Source: Polyangium fumosum (GTDB taxonomy: Bacteria > Myxococcota_A > Polyangia > Polyangiales > Polyangiaceae). From it: DNA of 64,000 nt. The translations under genes were made by a program, and so were the position numbers. Below the pieces are notes generated by a model. That model was not told where the DNA came from and ran no database searches. It worked only from the letters and a program-made list of their open reading frames with translations. The DNA lies in the NCBI RefSeq assembly GCF_005144585.1, contig NZ_SSMQ01000007.1, positions 124,001 to 188,000 on the forward strand. Direction: 5' to 3'. Shown in pieces: positions 56,332 to 64,000 of this stretch; within the stretch, counting starts at the first letter, position 1; the number at the start of each line of letters is the position of its first letter.

Positions 56332-56503
56332 ATTGCGCGTTCCTTTGCGTCGAGGGCGGACAATGGCCCCGATCGCGAGGGAGAAGAAGCCGCGTCAGGC
56401 CGCCGCCGACGCCGTCGGTCTCGGTCTGCGAGAAGATTTCAACCTCGGGGCAATTGTCCTCGGGGGCGCAGACGGCGTCGAGGAGCTCCCGCGGGGAGGG
56501 ATC

Positions 56504-57142
56504 TCAATGAAGGACGATCGTGGGGCGCTCTTCGCCGGGCAGCCAGAGCTCGGAGATCGTCACGAACATGTCCTCGCGAAAGTACCAGCACTTCCAGCCG
56601 CAGGAGGCCCAGTTCACGAGGCTGAGCACGCGCCGATCCTCTTTGCGCACGGGAAACACCACGTGCAGGCCATCGAAGGTCTTGTCGATCTCCTTGCCCT
56701 GGAAGTCCTTGCTCTTGCCCTTGACCTTGAAGTCGGTGATCGAGACGTCCTTTTCGGAGCCGCCGACGACGCGGAGGCCCTTGAACTCGTCCCGCGGATC
56801 CCGACACGAGATGCGGAGCCATTCGCGGACCGCGGACGCCGTGCAGAACTCGTGAGGCCGGAGGAGCTCGAGCGGCGTCGCCTTTTCCCATTCCTCGGGC
56901 GTGGGTTTGTTGGACGCCGTCTCGGGCGGAGACCATTCCGCGAGGGGAGGCGCGCTCGGCTCCGCGGGCGCAGGCGCGGCCGCGGAGGCAGGCAGGGGCG
57001 CGGGCGCAGCGGCGGCAGAGGCGGGCGCAGGCGCGACGGCGGGCGCAGGCACCTCTTCGGCCACGGCGAACGAAAAGAAGCCGAGGAGGACCAGGAACGG
57101 CGGCGAAAAGGCCAGGGCGCGGCGCAGGTTCGAGTTGCTCAT
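56504..57142 (-). CDS. Exported C-x12-C 'REW' domain protein (copy 2)
   Basis: 212 residues from the ATG at 57142, which overlaps the cytochrome stop by 4 bp (ATGA), exactly as in copy 1 at 2381-2992. Signal peptide: ALAFSPPFLVLLGFFSFAVA. A Pro/Ala linker (about 30-85) precedes the conserved domain: C-x5-REWLRI-x-C, GLHVVFPVRKEDRRV, a WASCGWKCWYF insertion with two more cysteines, and LPGEERPTIVLH at the end. The role is unknown. Co-inheritance with the cytochrome suggests a complex in the periplasm or outer membrane. Confidence 0.8.
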   Translation of the reverse strand: MSNSNLRRALAFSPPFLVLLGFFSFAVAEEVPAPAVAPAPASAAAAPAPLPASAAAPAPAEPSAPPLAEWSPPETASNKPTPEEWEKATPLELLRPHEFCTASAVREWLRISCRDPRDEFKGLRVVGGSEKDVSITDFKVKGKSKDFQGKEIDKTFDGLHVVFPVRKEDRRVLSLVNWASCGWKCWYFREDMFVTISELWLPGEERPTIVLH

Positions 57143-59319
57143 AACGTCTTCAGGAAGGCGACGAGCGCCGCCCGATCCTCCTTGGAGAGATGATCCGTAT
57201 GGCCCATGCGCTTGCCATTGCGCTCGACGAGATCCTCGAGCGTGGCCGCGCTGCCGTCGTGATAATAGGGCGCGCTGCCGGCGAGGTAGAGCAGCGAGGG
57301 CGTCTTGAATTTCCAGTCGTCCTCGGCCTCCGTCTCGAAGCGTGCCTTGTCGAACGCCCACGCGCCGAGCCCGACGACAGCGCGGTTCGTGTAGTCGGTC
57401 TTCGGCACGTGGCAGGTCGCGCAGCCGACGTTGGCGTCGTTGAAGAGCTGCTCGCCTCGTTTCTCCGCGGCGGTCTTTTCGTGGTTGTCGCGCGGAGGCG
57501 GGACGAGGCCATTGCGGGCAAAGGCGGCGATGGCCTCGGCGCGCGGGATCGTCTTGTCGGCGGAATAACTCAAGGGCCCGCCGCCGAGCCAGCGGTGGAG
57601 GCCAAAACCGATGATCACGCGGTGCTTGAGGTTCGGGCTCTCGCCTTTCCAGCCATAAGGTCCGAACGCGGCGACGCGGCCCGCGAGCATCGGCGTCTGG
57701 CGCGGGACGCCCTTGAAGAAGCCCTCGAACGCCTGTTTGTCCTCGAAGGCATGCATCGCGTTGGGCTCGAATTTACCCTTTTCCTCGTAGCTCTCCCGGA
57801 TGTCTTCGTGCCACACGTGCCCGTCGTCGCGCCCCTCGGGGTGGCAGCCGGCGCAGGCATACGAGGCGCTCATGAGCCAGTCGCGCGCATTGTAATAAAG
57901 CCGGCGACCGAGGGCCGCCTGCTCGGGCAGGAGATCCGGGCCGAGGGAGAAAATCGCAGGGGGCGAGGATTCGTAGGGCGCGCGTTTGTCGAAGGCGTCG
58001 AGCCGGACGATCGCGAGGTCGTGGCTCGATCGGCAAAATACGAAGGCGGTGCCCTCGTCCTCGGAGAGCGCGATTCCGGTGGGCGCGCCGCAGCGGGTGG
58101 CGCCGGGTTTGTCGTCCTCGGTATTGCCGCCGCCGAGGTCGTACTTGCGAAGGGCGCCGAGTGAAGGATCGAGGGAGAGCGCGTCGAGCTCGACGAGGTG
58201 GTCGGTGCCTTCACTCGCGACGAGCAAGGTGCGGGTCTTCTTGCGATACACGGCGGCGCGCGGCTGGACGAAGATCTCGCCGATCTGCGCGGGCGCAGGG
58301 CCCGTGAGGTGCGGGTCGGCCTCTTCGAATCCGAACTCGCCGAGGAGCTTTTGGAACGGCTTCGATTGCATGACGAACCAGCGAGGCGCGCGCACGGCGA
58401 GCGGGCTTTCGTCGACCGTCGAGAGGATATCGACGGTGTTTTGCCCATTCCACGCGCTCTCGCCCATGGCCCCGAGCGCCTGGCGCGGGACGAAGAGGCG
58501 CGCGCCGTCCGGAGAAAGGACGGCCGAATACGCGAGCGTCGCCGCCTCGCGCCGCGCCGGATCGGGCGGGGTGCGCAAGGGTGCCGCCGGGAATGGAACG
58601 TCTTTCACGCGGGCTTCGCCGTCGACCGCGTCGATACGCGAGAGCGTGGCGCGGACGAGGTGCGTGACGTAGGCGTTTTTTCCGTCGGGCAAGACGACGA
58701 CGGCGCGCGGTTCGCGCGGGACGTCGAGGGTCCAGCGTTTCTGGAGGGTTTTGAGGTCGACGGCAGAGACCGCGTGGGTCCACGGCGAGGTGACGAGCGC
58801 GGTGGATTCGTCGGGGGTGATCGCGAGGCCCCAAGCATCGGCCGGGAGCTCGACGCGGCCGATCTCGACGAGGCCGGCCGCGGGATCGGGGCGCATGACG
58901 AGCAAGAGGCCCGGGCCTTCGTAAGGCGAGGCGGGATCGTCGGTCTTGCGAAGGCCACGCACGGTGACGAGGACACGATCGTCGAGGGCGAGGACGGCCG
59001 CCGGGGGCCCAGGCATCTTGACGGCGACCGGCGGGTTCTGCGCGTCGGCGGGGAGCGCGATGCGCCGCACGACCTGCTGATCCTCGTCCGCGAGCCAAAG
59101 CGCAGGCTCGGACGGCGAACGGACGAGCGCGCCGCCTTCACGCACGAGCGGCGGCCTGCGCGCGCGGGCAGGCTGGAGCACATCCGGGGCCGCCGCGTTC
59201 GAGGCGGCCGGCGGGGGCGTCGCGTCGGTCGGCGAGGGCGTGTCGCCGGATTTGCACGCGGCGAGGGCCGCGAGCGAGGTGAAGCCTGCGAGGAGGAAGG
59301 TGGACGCGGAGGTTCGCAT
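57139..59319 (-). CDS. Di-haem cytochrome c / YVTN beta-propeller lipoprotein (copy 2)
   Basis: 726 residues. Lipobox LAALAAC at the end of the signal peptide, then propeller-like repeats (REPRAVVVLPDGKNAYVTHL) and FVQPRAAVYRKKTRTLLVAS. Haem motifs are CAGCH near 487 and CATCH near 632. It ends with KTPSLLYLAGSAPYYHDGSA and LVAFLKTL. It is paralogous along its length to the protein at 2989-5211. The shared chemistry is probably a MauG or peroxidase-type di-haem reaction; the substrate is unknown. It lies upstream of its REW partner. Confidence 0.82.
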   Translation of the reverse strand: MRTSASTFLLAGFTSLAALAACKSGDTPSPTDATPPPAASNAAAPDVLQPARARRPPLVREGGALVRSPSEPALWLADEDQQVVRRIALPADAQNPPVAVKMPGPPAAVLALDDRVLVTVRGLRKTDDPASPYEGPGLLLVMRPDPAAGLVEIGRVELPADAWGLAITPDESTALVTSPWTHAVSAVDLKTLQKRWTLDVPREPRAVVVLPDGKNAYVTHLVRATLSRIDAVDGEARVKDVPFPAAPLRTPPDPARREAATLAYSAVLSPDGARLFVPRQALGAMGESAWNGQNTVDILSTVDESPLAVRAPRWFVMQSKPFQKLLGEFGFEEADPHLTGPAPAQIGEIFVQPRAAVYRKKTRTLLVASEGTDHLVELDALSLDPSLGALRKYDLGGGNTEDDKPGATRCGAPTGIALSEDEGTAFVFCRSSHDLAIVRLDAFDKRAPYESSPPAIFSLGPDLLPEQAALGRRLYYNARDWLMSASYACAGCHPEGRDDGHVWHEDIRESYEEKGKFEPNAMHAFEDKQAFEGFFKGVPRQTPMLAGRVAAFGPYGWKGESPNLKHRVIIGFGLHRWLGGGPLSYSADKTIPRAEAIAAFARNGLVPPPRDNHEKTAAEKRGEQLFNDANVGCATCHVPKTDYTNRAVVGLGAWAFDKARFETEAEDDWKFKTPSLLYLAGSAPYYHDGSAATLEDLVERNGKRMGHTDHLSKEDRAALVAFLKTL

Positions 59320-59409
59320 CGGCGGGATCCGGGTACGCTCCAGGGTACCCCGACATTCCAGCCGAGGGCTACGGCCGGCCGCGCGGGGCGCGTGGTGAAA
59401 ACGGGGTTG

Positions 59410-60858
59410 TCAGGGCGATCCGCCGCCCGCGAGCAGGGCGTGCGCGACGAATCCGAGGACGAACCCGACGCCGAGCGCGACGAGGCCAAACGCAAACGCG
59501 GCGCGGCGCGGGACGGCGTCGGCAGGAATGACGACGGCGGGCGCAGCAGCCCTCGGGGCGGCCGGGATCTCGCCAAAGCCAGCGACGGGTTGGACCGGCG
59601 GACGGCCGAGCGGCGGGGCGACGGGCGGCGCAGCCATCGGCATGGCAGCGATGGGCGGCGCGGCGGGCGGCGTGATGATGACCTGCGGAGGGGCCACAGC
59701 GGGAGCGACCGCGGGCACGCCAAACGCGGGCGACGGGCGGCGGAGGGCCGCCGGAGGGCCCGGGTCAGGGATGTCGGAGACGGCCGGCATCGGCACGGTG
59801 AGCGCAGGGGACGGGCGCTGGATCGGGGCCGAGGGACCAAAACGCGCGGACGCAGGAGGCGGAGCCATGGGGGAAGGCGCGGCGGGCGTGGCGAAGGGGA
59901 GCTGCGTGGCGGCCGAGCCGAGGAGCGAGGAGACGGGGGCCGCCTGCGTGGGGGCGTCGACGTCTCCGCCTTGCGGGCGCGCGAGGGCGCGGGCCTCGGC
60001 GAGCTCCTTCAGCATGGGCTCGATGCCCTCGTACCGCTCGGCGGGCCTGCGCTTGACGGCGCGCATGACGATCGCGGAGAGGCGCTCGGCCGCGGGATCC
60101 TTGCGGGGGAGCGCGATGGGCGGGGCGTCGTCGCTCAATTTCTGGCGCGCGTAAGAGAGGTCGTCCTGGTCGCCGAAGACGTTCCGGCCCGAGGCGGCGC
60201 GGTAGAGGATCGCGCCGAGCGCGTAGACGTCGGCCGTTCCATTGACGTCGCGCGAGTTCAGGAGTTGCTCGGGCGCCATGTACGGGATGGTGCCGACGGC
60301 CATGTCGGCGCGGGTGATGCCGGTGAGCGTCTCCTCCTTGCCGCGTTGGTCCTCGGCCGGATCGAGGAGGCGGGCGAGGCCGAAGTCGATGAGCACGGCG
60401 CGGCGCTCGCCGCTCGGCAGGCGCCGCAGGATGACGTTCTCGGGTTTGACGTCGCGATGGACGATGCTGGCCCGGTGGAGGTCCGCGATGGCGCGCGCGA
60501 CGCCCTCGCCGATGTCGAGGACCTCCTCGACGGCGAGCGTGCCCTGTTTGTCGAGCAGATCGGCGAGGGAGGTGCCCGCGACGTACTCCATCACGAGCAG
60601 GAGGCCGAAGTCGGGATCGGTCGTCTGTTCGATGACGCGCGAGACGTGGTCGCTCTCGATCTTGCCGAGGAGGAGCGCCTCACGACGAAAACGCGTGACG
60701 AGGTGGTGATCACGCGCGGCGTCGGGCAAGAGCCGTTTGATCGCGACCTGCGCGCCCCCCACCTGCGCGCCGATCCACACCTCGCCCATACCGCCCTCGG
60801 CGATCTTGCGCTCGAGGCGGTACTTCCCCCCAATCATCGCCCCCGGGACGAAGTCCAT
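59410..60858 (-). CDS. Eukaryote-like Ser/Thr protein kinase with C-terminal TM
   Basis: 482 residues. Kinase domain (about 13-270): glycine loop IAEGGMGEVWIG, VAIK (K41), HRDVKPEN (about 134-141), DFG (158-160), and VGTIPYMAPEQ in the activation segment. A long Pro/Ala linker (about 300-440) and one transmembrane helix (about 455-478, FAFGLVALGVGFVLGFV) follow, leaving only a few residues outside. It is therefore a membrane-tethered cytoplasmic kinase without an external sensor. Myxobacteria carry many such kinases; the target is unknown. Confidence 0.92.
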   Translation of the reverse strand: MDFVPGAMIGGKYRLERKIAEGGMGEVWIGAQVGGAQVAIKRLLPDAARDHHLVTRFRREALLLGKIESDHVSRVIEQTTDPDFGLLLVMEYVAGTSLADLLDKQGTLAVEEVLDIGEGVARAIADLHRASIVHRDVKPENVILRRLPSGERRAVLIDFGLARLLDPAEDQRGKEETLTGITRADMAVGTIPYMAPEQLLNSRDVNGTADVYALGAILYRAASGRNVFGDQDDLSYARQKLSDDAPPIALPRKDPAAERLSAIVMRAVKRRPAERYEGIEPMLKELAEARALARPQGGDVDAPTQAAPVSSLLGSAATQLPFATPAAPSPMAPPPASARFGPSAPIQRPSPALTVPMPAVSDIPDPGPPAALRRPSPAFGVPAVAPAVAPPQVIITPPAAPPIAAMPMAAPPVAPPLGRPPVQPVAGFGEIPAAPRAAAPAVVIPADAVPRRAAFAFGLVALGVGFVLGFVAHALLAGGGSP

Positions 60859-60940
60859 CGGCCGAGGATGCTACCCGAGGACGGGTCCCCAGCACGAGGA
60901 TTCGGCGCTTTTTCCCGAGGTGACGCCGCGCGTCCGCGCC

Positions 60941-61558
60941 CTAAGGCCCCGCGTCGTATTCGACCGTCAGGGAAAACGTGTCGGCGCTGTCGACGACACA
61001 ACCACGGCGCAGGCGAACGGTGAAGGTGTAGAGGTTCGTCCCGGGCTGGTACTGGGAGGGATCGACGCCGAAACGGACGATGCCCGTGCCGCATGCGTCC
61101 GCGGGGAGCACGAGAGGTGAGGTCGTGCAGGTGGTCGCCCTGTGCGCCGGGGTGTCGCAGCGCTCGAGCTCGAGCACGTAGCCGTCGCGCGGATCGAGGG
61201 GCACGCGGGCGGCGTACTCGGCAAACCACGTGACCGCGACGGCCTGGGAGATCTGGAAGTTCGGGTCCGGCGCGCTCACCCACGCAGCACGCGCGAGCGG
61301 CTCGCCCTCGCCGAGGAGCGTGCCGCACGGATCGTTCGGATCGACGTCGCTGCCCGGTTCGAGGTTCGCGCGTTCGTCGCATGCGCCCGCGTCGGATCCT
61401 CCGTCCTGCTTGTCGGCGTCCCCCGACGCGTCGTGCGAAATCCCCTCGCCTCTGGAAGCATCGTCACGCGTCTCTCGTGCCTGACAACCCGCGGCAGCGA
61501 GGAGCAGCAAGAGCGCAGCTCGGGACAACACGAACGGCCGAAGCGTCGTCGAATGCAT
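60941..61558 (-). CDS. Lipoprotein, unknown function
   Basis: 205 residues. Lipobox LLAAAGC, then an Asp/Gly/Ser-rich linker (about 25-65) and a beta-rich domain with six cysteines (CDTPAHRATTC, ACGTGIVRFGVDPSQYQPGT) that looks Ig-like or lectin-like. I recognise no family. It is divergent from the metalloprotease gene (110-bp gap). Confidence 0.65.
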   Translation of the reverse strand: MHSTTLRPFVLSRAALLLLLAAAGCQARETRDDASRGEGISHDASGDADKQDGGSDAGACDERANLEPGSDVDPNDPCGTLLGEGEPLARAAWVSAPDPNFQISQAVAVTWFAEYAARVPLDPRDGYVLELERCDTPAHRATTCTTSPLVLPADACGTGIVRFGVDPSQYQPGTNLYTFTVRLRRGCVVDSADTFSLTVEYDAGP

Positions 61559-61668
61559 GGTTCCCTCCGGCCTTTGCAATCGAGATGCCCGAAAACGACG
61601 GGGACAGACGCGGGGAAACACGGCGCCGGGCGTTGACGAGGCAGACGGGCCTTCGATACTTTGGGGGG

Positions 61669-63291
61669 ATGTTCTGCGCGGGATCGGCACGTTCGGGAGT
61701 TCGGCTGACGACGCTGTTCGTGCTCGGCGCACTCTCGCTCGTGGGCTGCGGCCGCGACGAACCCGCGGTGAAGCCGGGCGGGACGACGGGGGATCCGCCG
61801 TCCGATCGTCCGCGGCTCGCGGGGACGTTGCTCTACGAGAGCGTCGCGTACGACTACGAGGCGGACGGGCTCGACTATTCGAAGGTGGACCAGAAGCCGA
61901 TCCGCGGCGCGCGCGTGGCGCTGCTCGACGCGGCGAACGACGCGTTGATCGCCGAGACGACGTCGGACGCGATGGGCGCGTACGCCTTCGACTGGGAGGG
62001 CACCACGCAGGTGAAGGTCTGGGTCTACGCCGAGACGAAGGAGCCCTCCATCCTCGTCGTGGACAACACGGCGAGCGACGCGACGTACGTGATGGAGAGC
62101 GGCGAGGTCGTGGTCGACGAGCCGAGGTCGCTCGACCTGGTGGCGACGACGGGCTGGACGGGGGTTTCGTACGGCAACCCTCGGCTCGCGGCGCCGTTTT
62201 CGGTGCTCGACGCGGCCTACACGGCGGCGCGGCGGTTCCTCGACGAGACGACGCCGCCGCCCGTGTTCCCGAAGCTCGAGATCAACTGGAGCGTGGAGAA
62301 CCGGCCCGAGGACGGGCTCGTCGGGCTCGGTCAGATCGGGACCTCGCACTGGGACGGCAACGAGATCTACGTGCTCGGCAAGGAGAACGTGGACACGGAC
62401 GAGTTCGACACGCACGTGCTGGTGCACGAGTGGGGGCACTCGTTCGAGGAGCACATCACGCGCTCGGATAGCTGGGGCGGCTCGCACGGGTACGGCGACG
62501 TGCTCGATCCGCGGCTCGCGTTCAGCGAGGGGTTCTGCAACGCGCTCTCGGCGATGATCCTCGACCCGGACACGATCTACAGCGACGCGATGGGCGCCGG
62601 GCAGAAAGACGGGTTCTGGGAGGACATCGAGGAGAACGATACGAGCCAGTCCGCGAAGCCCGGCTGGTACTCGGAGACGACGGTGCAGAACGTGGTGTTC
62701 GACGCGTACGACGGGAACGCCGAGGCCTTCGACAACGTCGAGGTGAAGCTGCAAGGCGTGTACGCGGTGATGATCGGCGATCTGAAGTCGACGCCGGCGA
62801 TGACCACGCTGTTCCCGTTCGTCGCGGGGCTGAAGGGCGCGCATCCGGACGCGGCGACGGCGATCGACGCGCTGGTCGGGCATCACGGGTCGGGCAGCTC
62901 GTTCGGGATCGATCCGGTGGCGGACGCGTGGGGGACGGGCGAGACGCACACGGCCGGAGATCCGGGGGCACTGCCGGTGTTCGTGCCGCTCGCGGTGAAC
63001 GAGTCGGTGAAGCTGACGTTGATCGGCGGGATCGATCCGGCGCTGCTCGGGCAGAACCGCTTCCTCCGCGTGAAGGGCACGGGCGGGACGCTGAAGGTGA
63101 GCTCGAGCGCGACGAGCGACGTGGACCTCTACGTGTACCTGCGCGGCAAGGAGCTCGACAGCGCCGCGTCGGAGAGCGGCGAGGAGACGGTGTCGTTCGC
63201 CACGACTGTCGGCGAAGACTACGTGGTGAACGTGCAGGGCTACGGAGAATTTTCGGGCCCGTATGAAGTGACGATCGAGGTCCTGCCATGA
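61669..63291 (+). CDS. Surface zinc metalloprotease-like lipoprotein (HExxH)
   Basis: 540 residues from the ATG at 61669. Lipobox ALSLVGC. The N-terminal part has a carboxypeptidase-regulatory-like or Ig-type fold (RGARVALLDAANDALIAETT, AMGAYAFDW). The catalytic part has HEWGHSFEEH, with a probable third ligand in AFSEGFCNAL 34 residues after the first histidine, a gluzincin-like layout. A C-terminal PPC-like beta-sandwich is present (LKVSSSATSDVDLYVYLRG, FSGPYEVTIEV). It probably digests external protein, perhaps prey; that is inference. It is coupled to the next gene by ATGA. Confidence 0.78.
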   Translation: MFCAGSARSGVRLTTLFVLGALSLVGCGRDEPAVKPGGTTGDPPSDRPRLAGTLLYESVAYDYEADGLDYSKVDQKPIRGARVALLDAANDALIAETTSDAMGAYAFDWEGTTQVKVWVYAETKEPSILVVDNTASDATYVMESGEVVVDEPRSLDLVATTGWTGVSYGNPRLAAPFSVLDAAYTAARRFLDETTPPPVFPKLEINWSVENRPEDGLVGLGQIGTSHWDGNEIYVLGKENVDTDEFDTHVLVHEWGHSFEEHITRSDSWGGSHGYGDVLDPRLAFSEGFCNALSAMILDPDTIYSDAMGAGQKDGFWEDIEENDTSQSAKPGWYSETTVQNVVFDAYDGNAEAFDNVEVKLQGVYAVMIGDLKSTPAMTTLFPFVAGLKGAHPDAATAIDALVGHHGSGSSFGIDPVADAWGTGETHTAGDPGALPVFVPLAVNESVKLTLIGGIDPALLGQNRFLRVKGTGGTLKVSSSATSDVDLYVYLRGKELDSAASESGEETVSFATTVGEDYVVNVQGYGEFSGPYEVTIEVLP

Positions 63292-63818
63292 AGAGAGGGA
63301 ACGAGATGCGCGTGCTCTGGATGCTCGCTTGTGTCGTGGCCGGGTGCGGGACGGTCGATCGGAAGGAGCCCGATCACGTCGGTCCGGAGGCGCCCCTCGC
63401 CGAGGCAAACGCCGAGGAGGGAAGCGCGGTCCGGACGCAGAAGCCGGGGGCGCCCGTGAAGGTCGAGGGGAAGCTCGGGGCGTCGAGCGCCGCGCTGACG
63501 GTCGATTTCGAGGAGGCCGCGAGCGACGTGACCGTGGAAGTGTGGGGCGTGGACGGGCTCGTCGTGACGAGCGCGAAGGAGCCCGTGCAGAACCGGCGCT
63601 TCGGCCAGGGCGAGAAGGTCTCCGTGGAGGTGTCGTTCACGGCGCCGGCGACGCGGGCCGACCTCGCCGTGCGGGTGCGCGGGACGTTCGACGGGCGGGT
63701 ACGCGAGCGGGTGCAGTCGTTCACCGTGAACGCGGGCGCGCCGAGCTTGACGCAGCCGCCGGGGGAGCTTCGTACGGGGCCGGATGGGAAGCCGGTGCGT
63801 GTGCTTCGGGCGGAGTGA
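63288..63818 (+). CDS. Small lipoprotein coupled to the metalloprotease
   Basis: 176 residues. The ATG overlaps the protease stop (ATGA). A second ATG at 63306 has a better AGGGA site and would start MRVLWMLACVVAGC. Lipobox VVAGC in either case. The mature part is beta-rich (KVEGKLGASSAALTVDFEEA, VTVEVWGVDGLVV, RADLAVRVRGTF) with no cysteine beyond the lipobox. It may be a propeptide-like inhibitor or chaperone of the protease, which is inference from coupling only. Confidence 0.65.
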   Translation: MKRGNEMRVLWMLACVVAGCGTVDRKEPDHVGPEAPLAEANAEEGSAVRTQKPGAPVKVEGKLGASSAALTVDFEEAASDVTVEVWGVDGLVVTSAKEPVQNRRFGQGEKVSVEVSFTAPATRADLAVRVRGTFDGRVRERVQSFTVNAGAPSLTQPPGELRTGPDGKPVRVLRAE

Positions 63819-63827
63819 CGAGGGTGG

Positions 63828-64000
63828 AGGCTGCCCCGGGTCACCTGCGAGGCCGATCGATCGGTGCTCGCGGCTGCCTCGGGTCACCTGCAAGGCCGGT
63901 CGGTCGGCTGTGGGAGCTGACCCGGGTCACCTGCAAGGCCGGTCGGTCGGCCGTGGAAGCTGACCCGGGTCACCTGCGAGGCCGGTCGGTCGGCCGTGGG
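63828..64000. repeat. 43-bp tandem repeat array, continues past the window
   Basis: GGGTCACCTGC recurs at 63838, 63881, 63924 and 63967, an exact 43-bp period. Each unit contains a GGCC-GGTCGGTC-GGCC segment and ends in TGACCC. Unit junctions form the perfect palindrome TGACCCGGGTCA at 63918-63929 and 63961-63972. The first unit is diverged. The period is not a multiple of three and no frame continues, so it is non-coding. There are no unique spacers, so it is not a CRISPR. Confidence 0.93.

Larger units (their letters stand above)
56057..56503. other. Upstream region of XRE copy 2
   Basis: 447 bp without a convincing gene. From left to right it holds the leader homologous to that of copy 1, S3 (56245-56273), S4 (56315-56331) and a lone TGTCCT half-site (56453) preceded by the same GCAAT spacer as S3. 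The right end is the 3' flank of the cytochrome partner gene. A short plus-strand frame from 56363 runs into antisense sequence and is not accepted. Confidence 0.75.

Noticed and set aside
56363-56503. Short plus-strand frame beginning MAPIAREKK behind S4
   Set aside because: It has no stop before running antisense into the REW-protein gene and resembles no family.
59331-59350. Inverted repeat GGGTAC-N8-GTACCC upstream of cytochrome copy 2
   Set aside because: Short arms, and no counterpart upstream of copy 1 at 5212-5353, so there is no support for a shared operator.
63828-64000. CRISPR array
   Set aside because: Units are head-to-tail with no unique spacers and no cas genes are in the window.

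Overview
High-G+C DNA (mostly visibly G/C at third codon positions) from a myxobacterium, most likely of the Sorangium/Polyangium group. The support is the abundance of lipoproteins with Gly/Ala/Asp-rich linkers, a eukaryote-type Ser/Thr kinase, a dCACHE hybrid histidine kinase, several RsbR/STAS (stressosome-type) proteins, a MopE-like metal-binding motif, a Cys-rich small lipoprotein and a candidate sigma-54 promoter. This is inferred from content, not from a marker gene. No rRNA, tRNA, CRISPR array, transposase or prophage gene was seen.

Layout. 1-2.4 kb: 3' part of a large PgsB/CapB-like amide ligase. 2.4-5.2 kb: a two-gene unit, di-haem YVTN/cytochrome-peroxidase-like lipoprotein plus a small exported partner. 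A paralogous copy with the same gene order and the same 4-bp ATGA overlap sits at 56.5-59.3 kb. 5.3-8.0 kb: M28 peptidase, a PAS-STAS regulator and a tandem paralog of it that has lost the PAS core. 8.0-10.6 kb: MpaB-type oxygenase and an SMC-like ATPase. 10.7-18.9 kb: alpha-2-macroglobulin/pbpC operon, with a divergent putative papain-like cysteine peptidase behind a candidate sigma-54 promoter. 20.3-23.5 kb: lipoprotein-TPM-Tim44-like envelope operon. 24-26 kb: small membrane and Cys-rich proteins. 26.3-31 kb: hybrid kinase followed 30 bp later by a radical SAM/SPASM protein. 31-32 kb: a lower-G+C patch with two small lipoproteins and a 12-copy 21-bp minisatellite.

32-36 kb: a tight operon of alpha/beta hydrolase, RsbR-type STAS protein, unknown protein and flavin monooxygenase; the first two overlap by 4 bp and recall the RsbQ-RsbP logic. 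36-41.3 kb: core metabolism (sthA, folC, accD, scoB, scoA). 41.3-46.8 kb: murein endopeptidase-like protein, lipoproteins, a DUF998-like membrane protein and an aldo/keto reductase. 46.9-54.9 kb: SNF2 helicase, flavohaemoglobin, YciI protein, chorismate mutase, U32 protein and a SpoIIAA-like protein. 55-56.4 kb: a tandem duplication of an XRE regulator together with its upstream region, each copy preceded by two AGGACA-N5-TGTCCT-type inverted repeats whose centres are exactly 64 bp apart. 59.4-63.8 kb: Ser/Thr kinase, lipoproteins and an HExxH metalloprotease. The window ends in a 43-bp tandem array that runs off the edge.

The strongest candidates for something undescribed are the duplicated XRE/operator system, the twice-present cytochrome plus REW-domain cassette, the hydrolase-STAS pair, and a roughly 40-nt palindromic element found both at the scoB stop codon and in frame inside a secreted endopeptidase gene.
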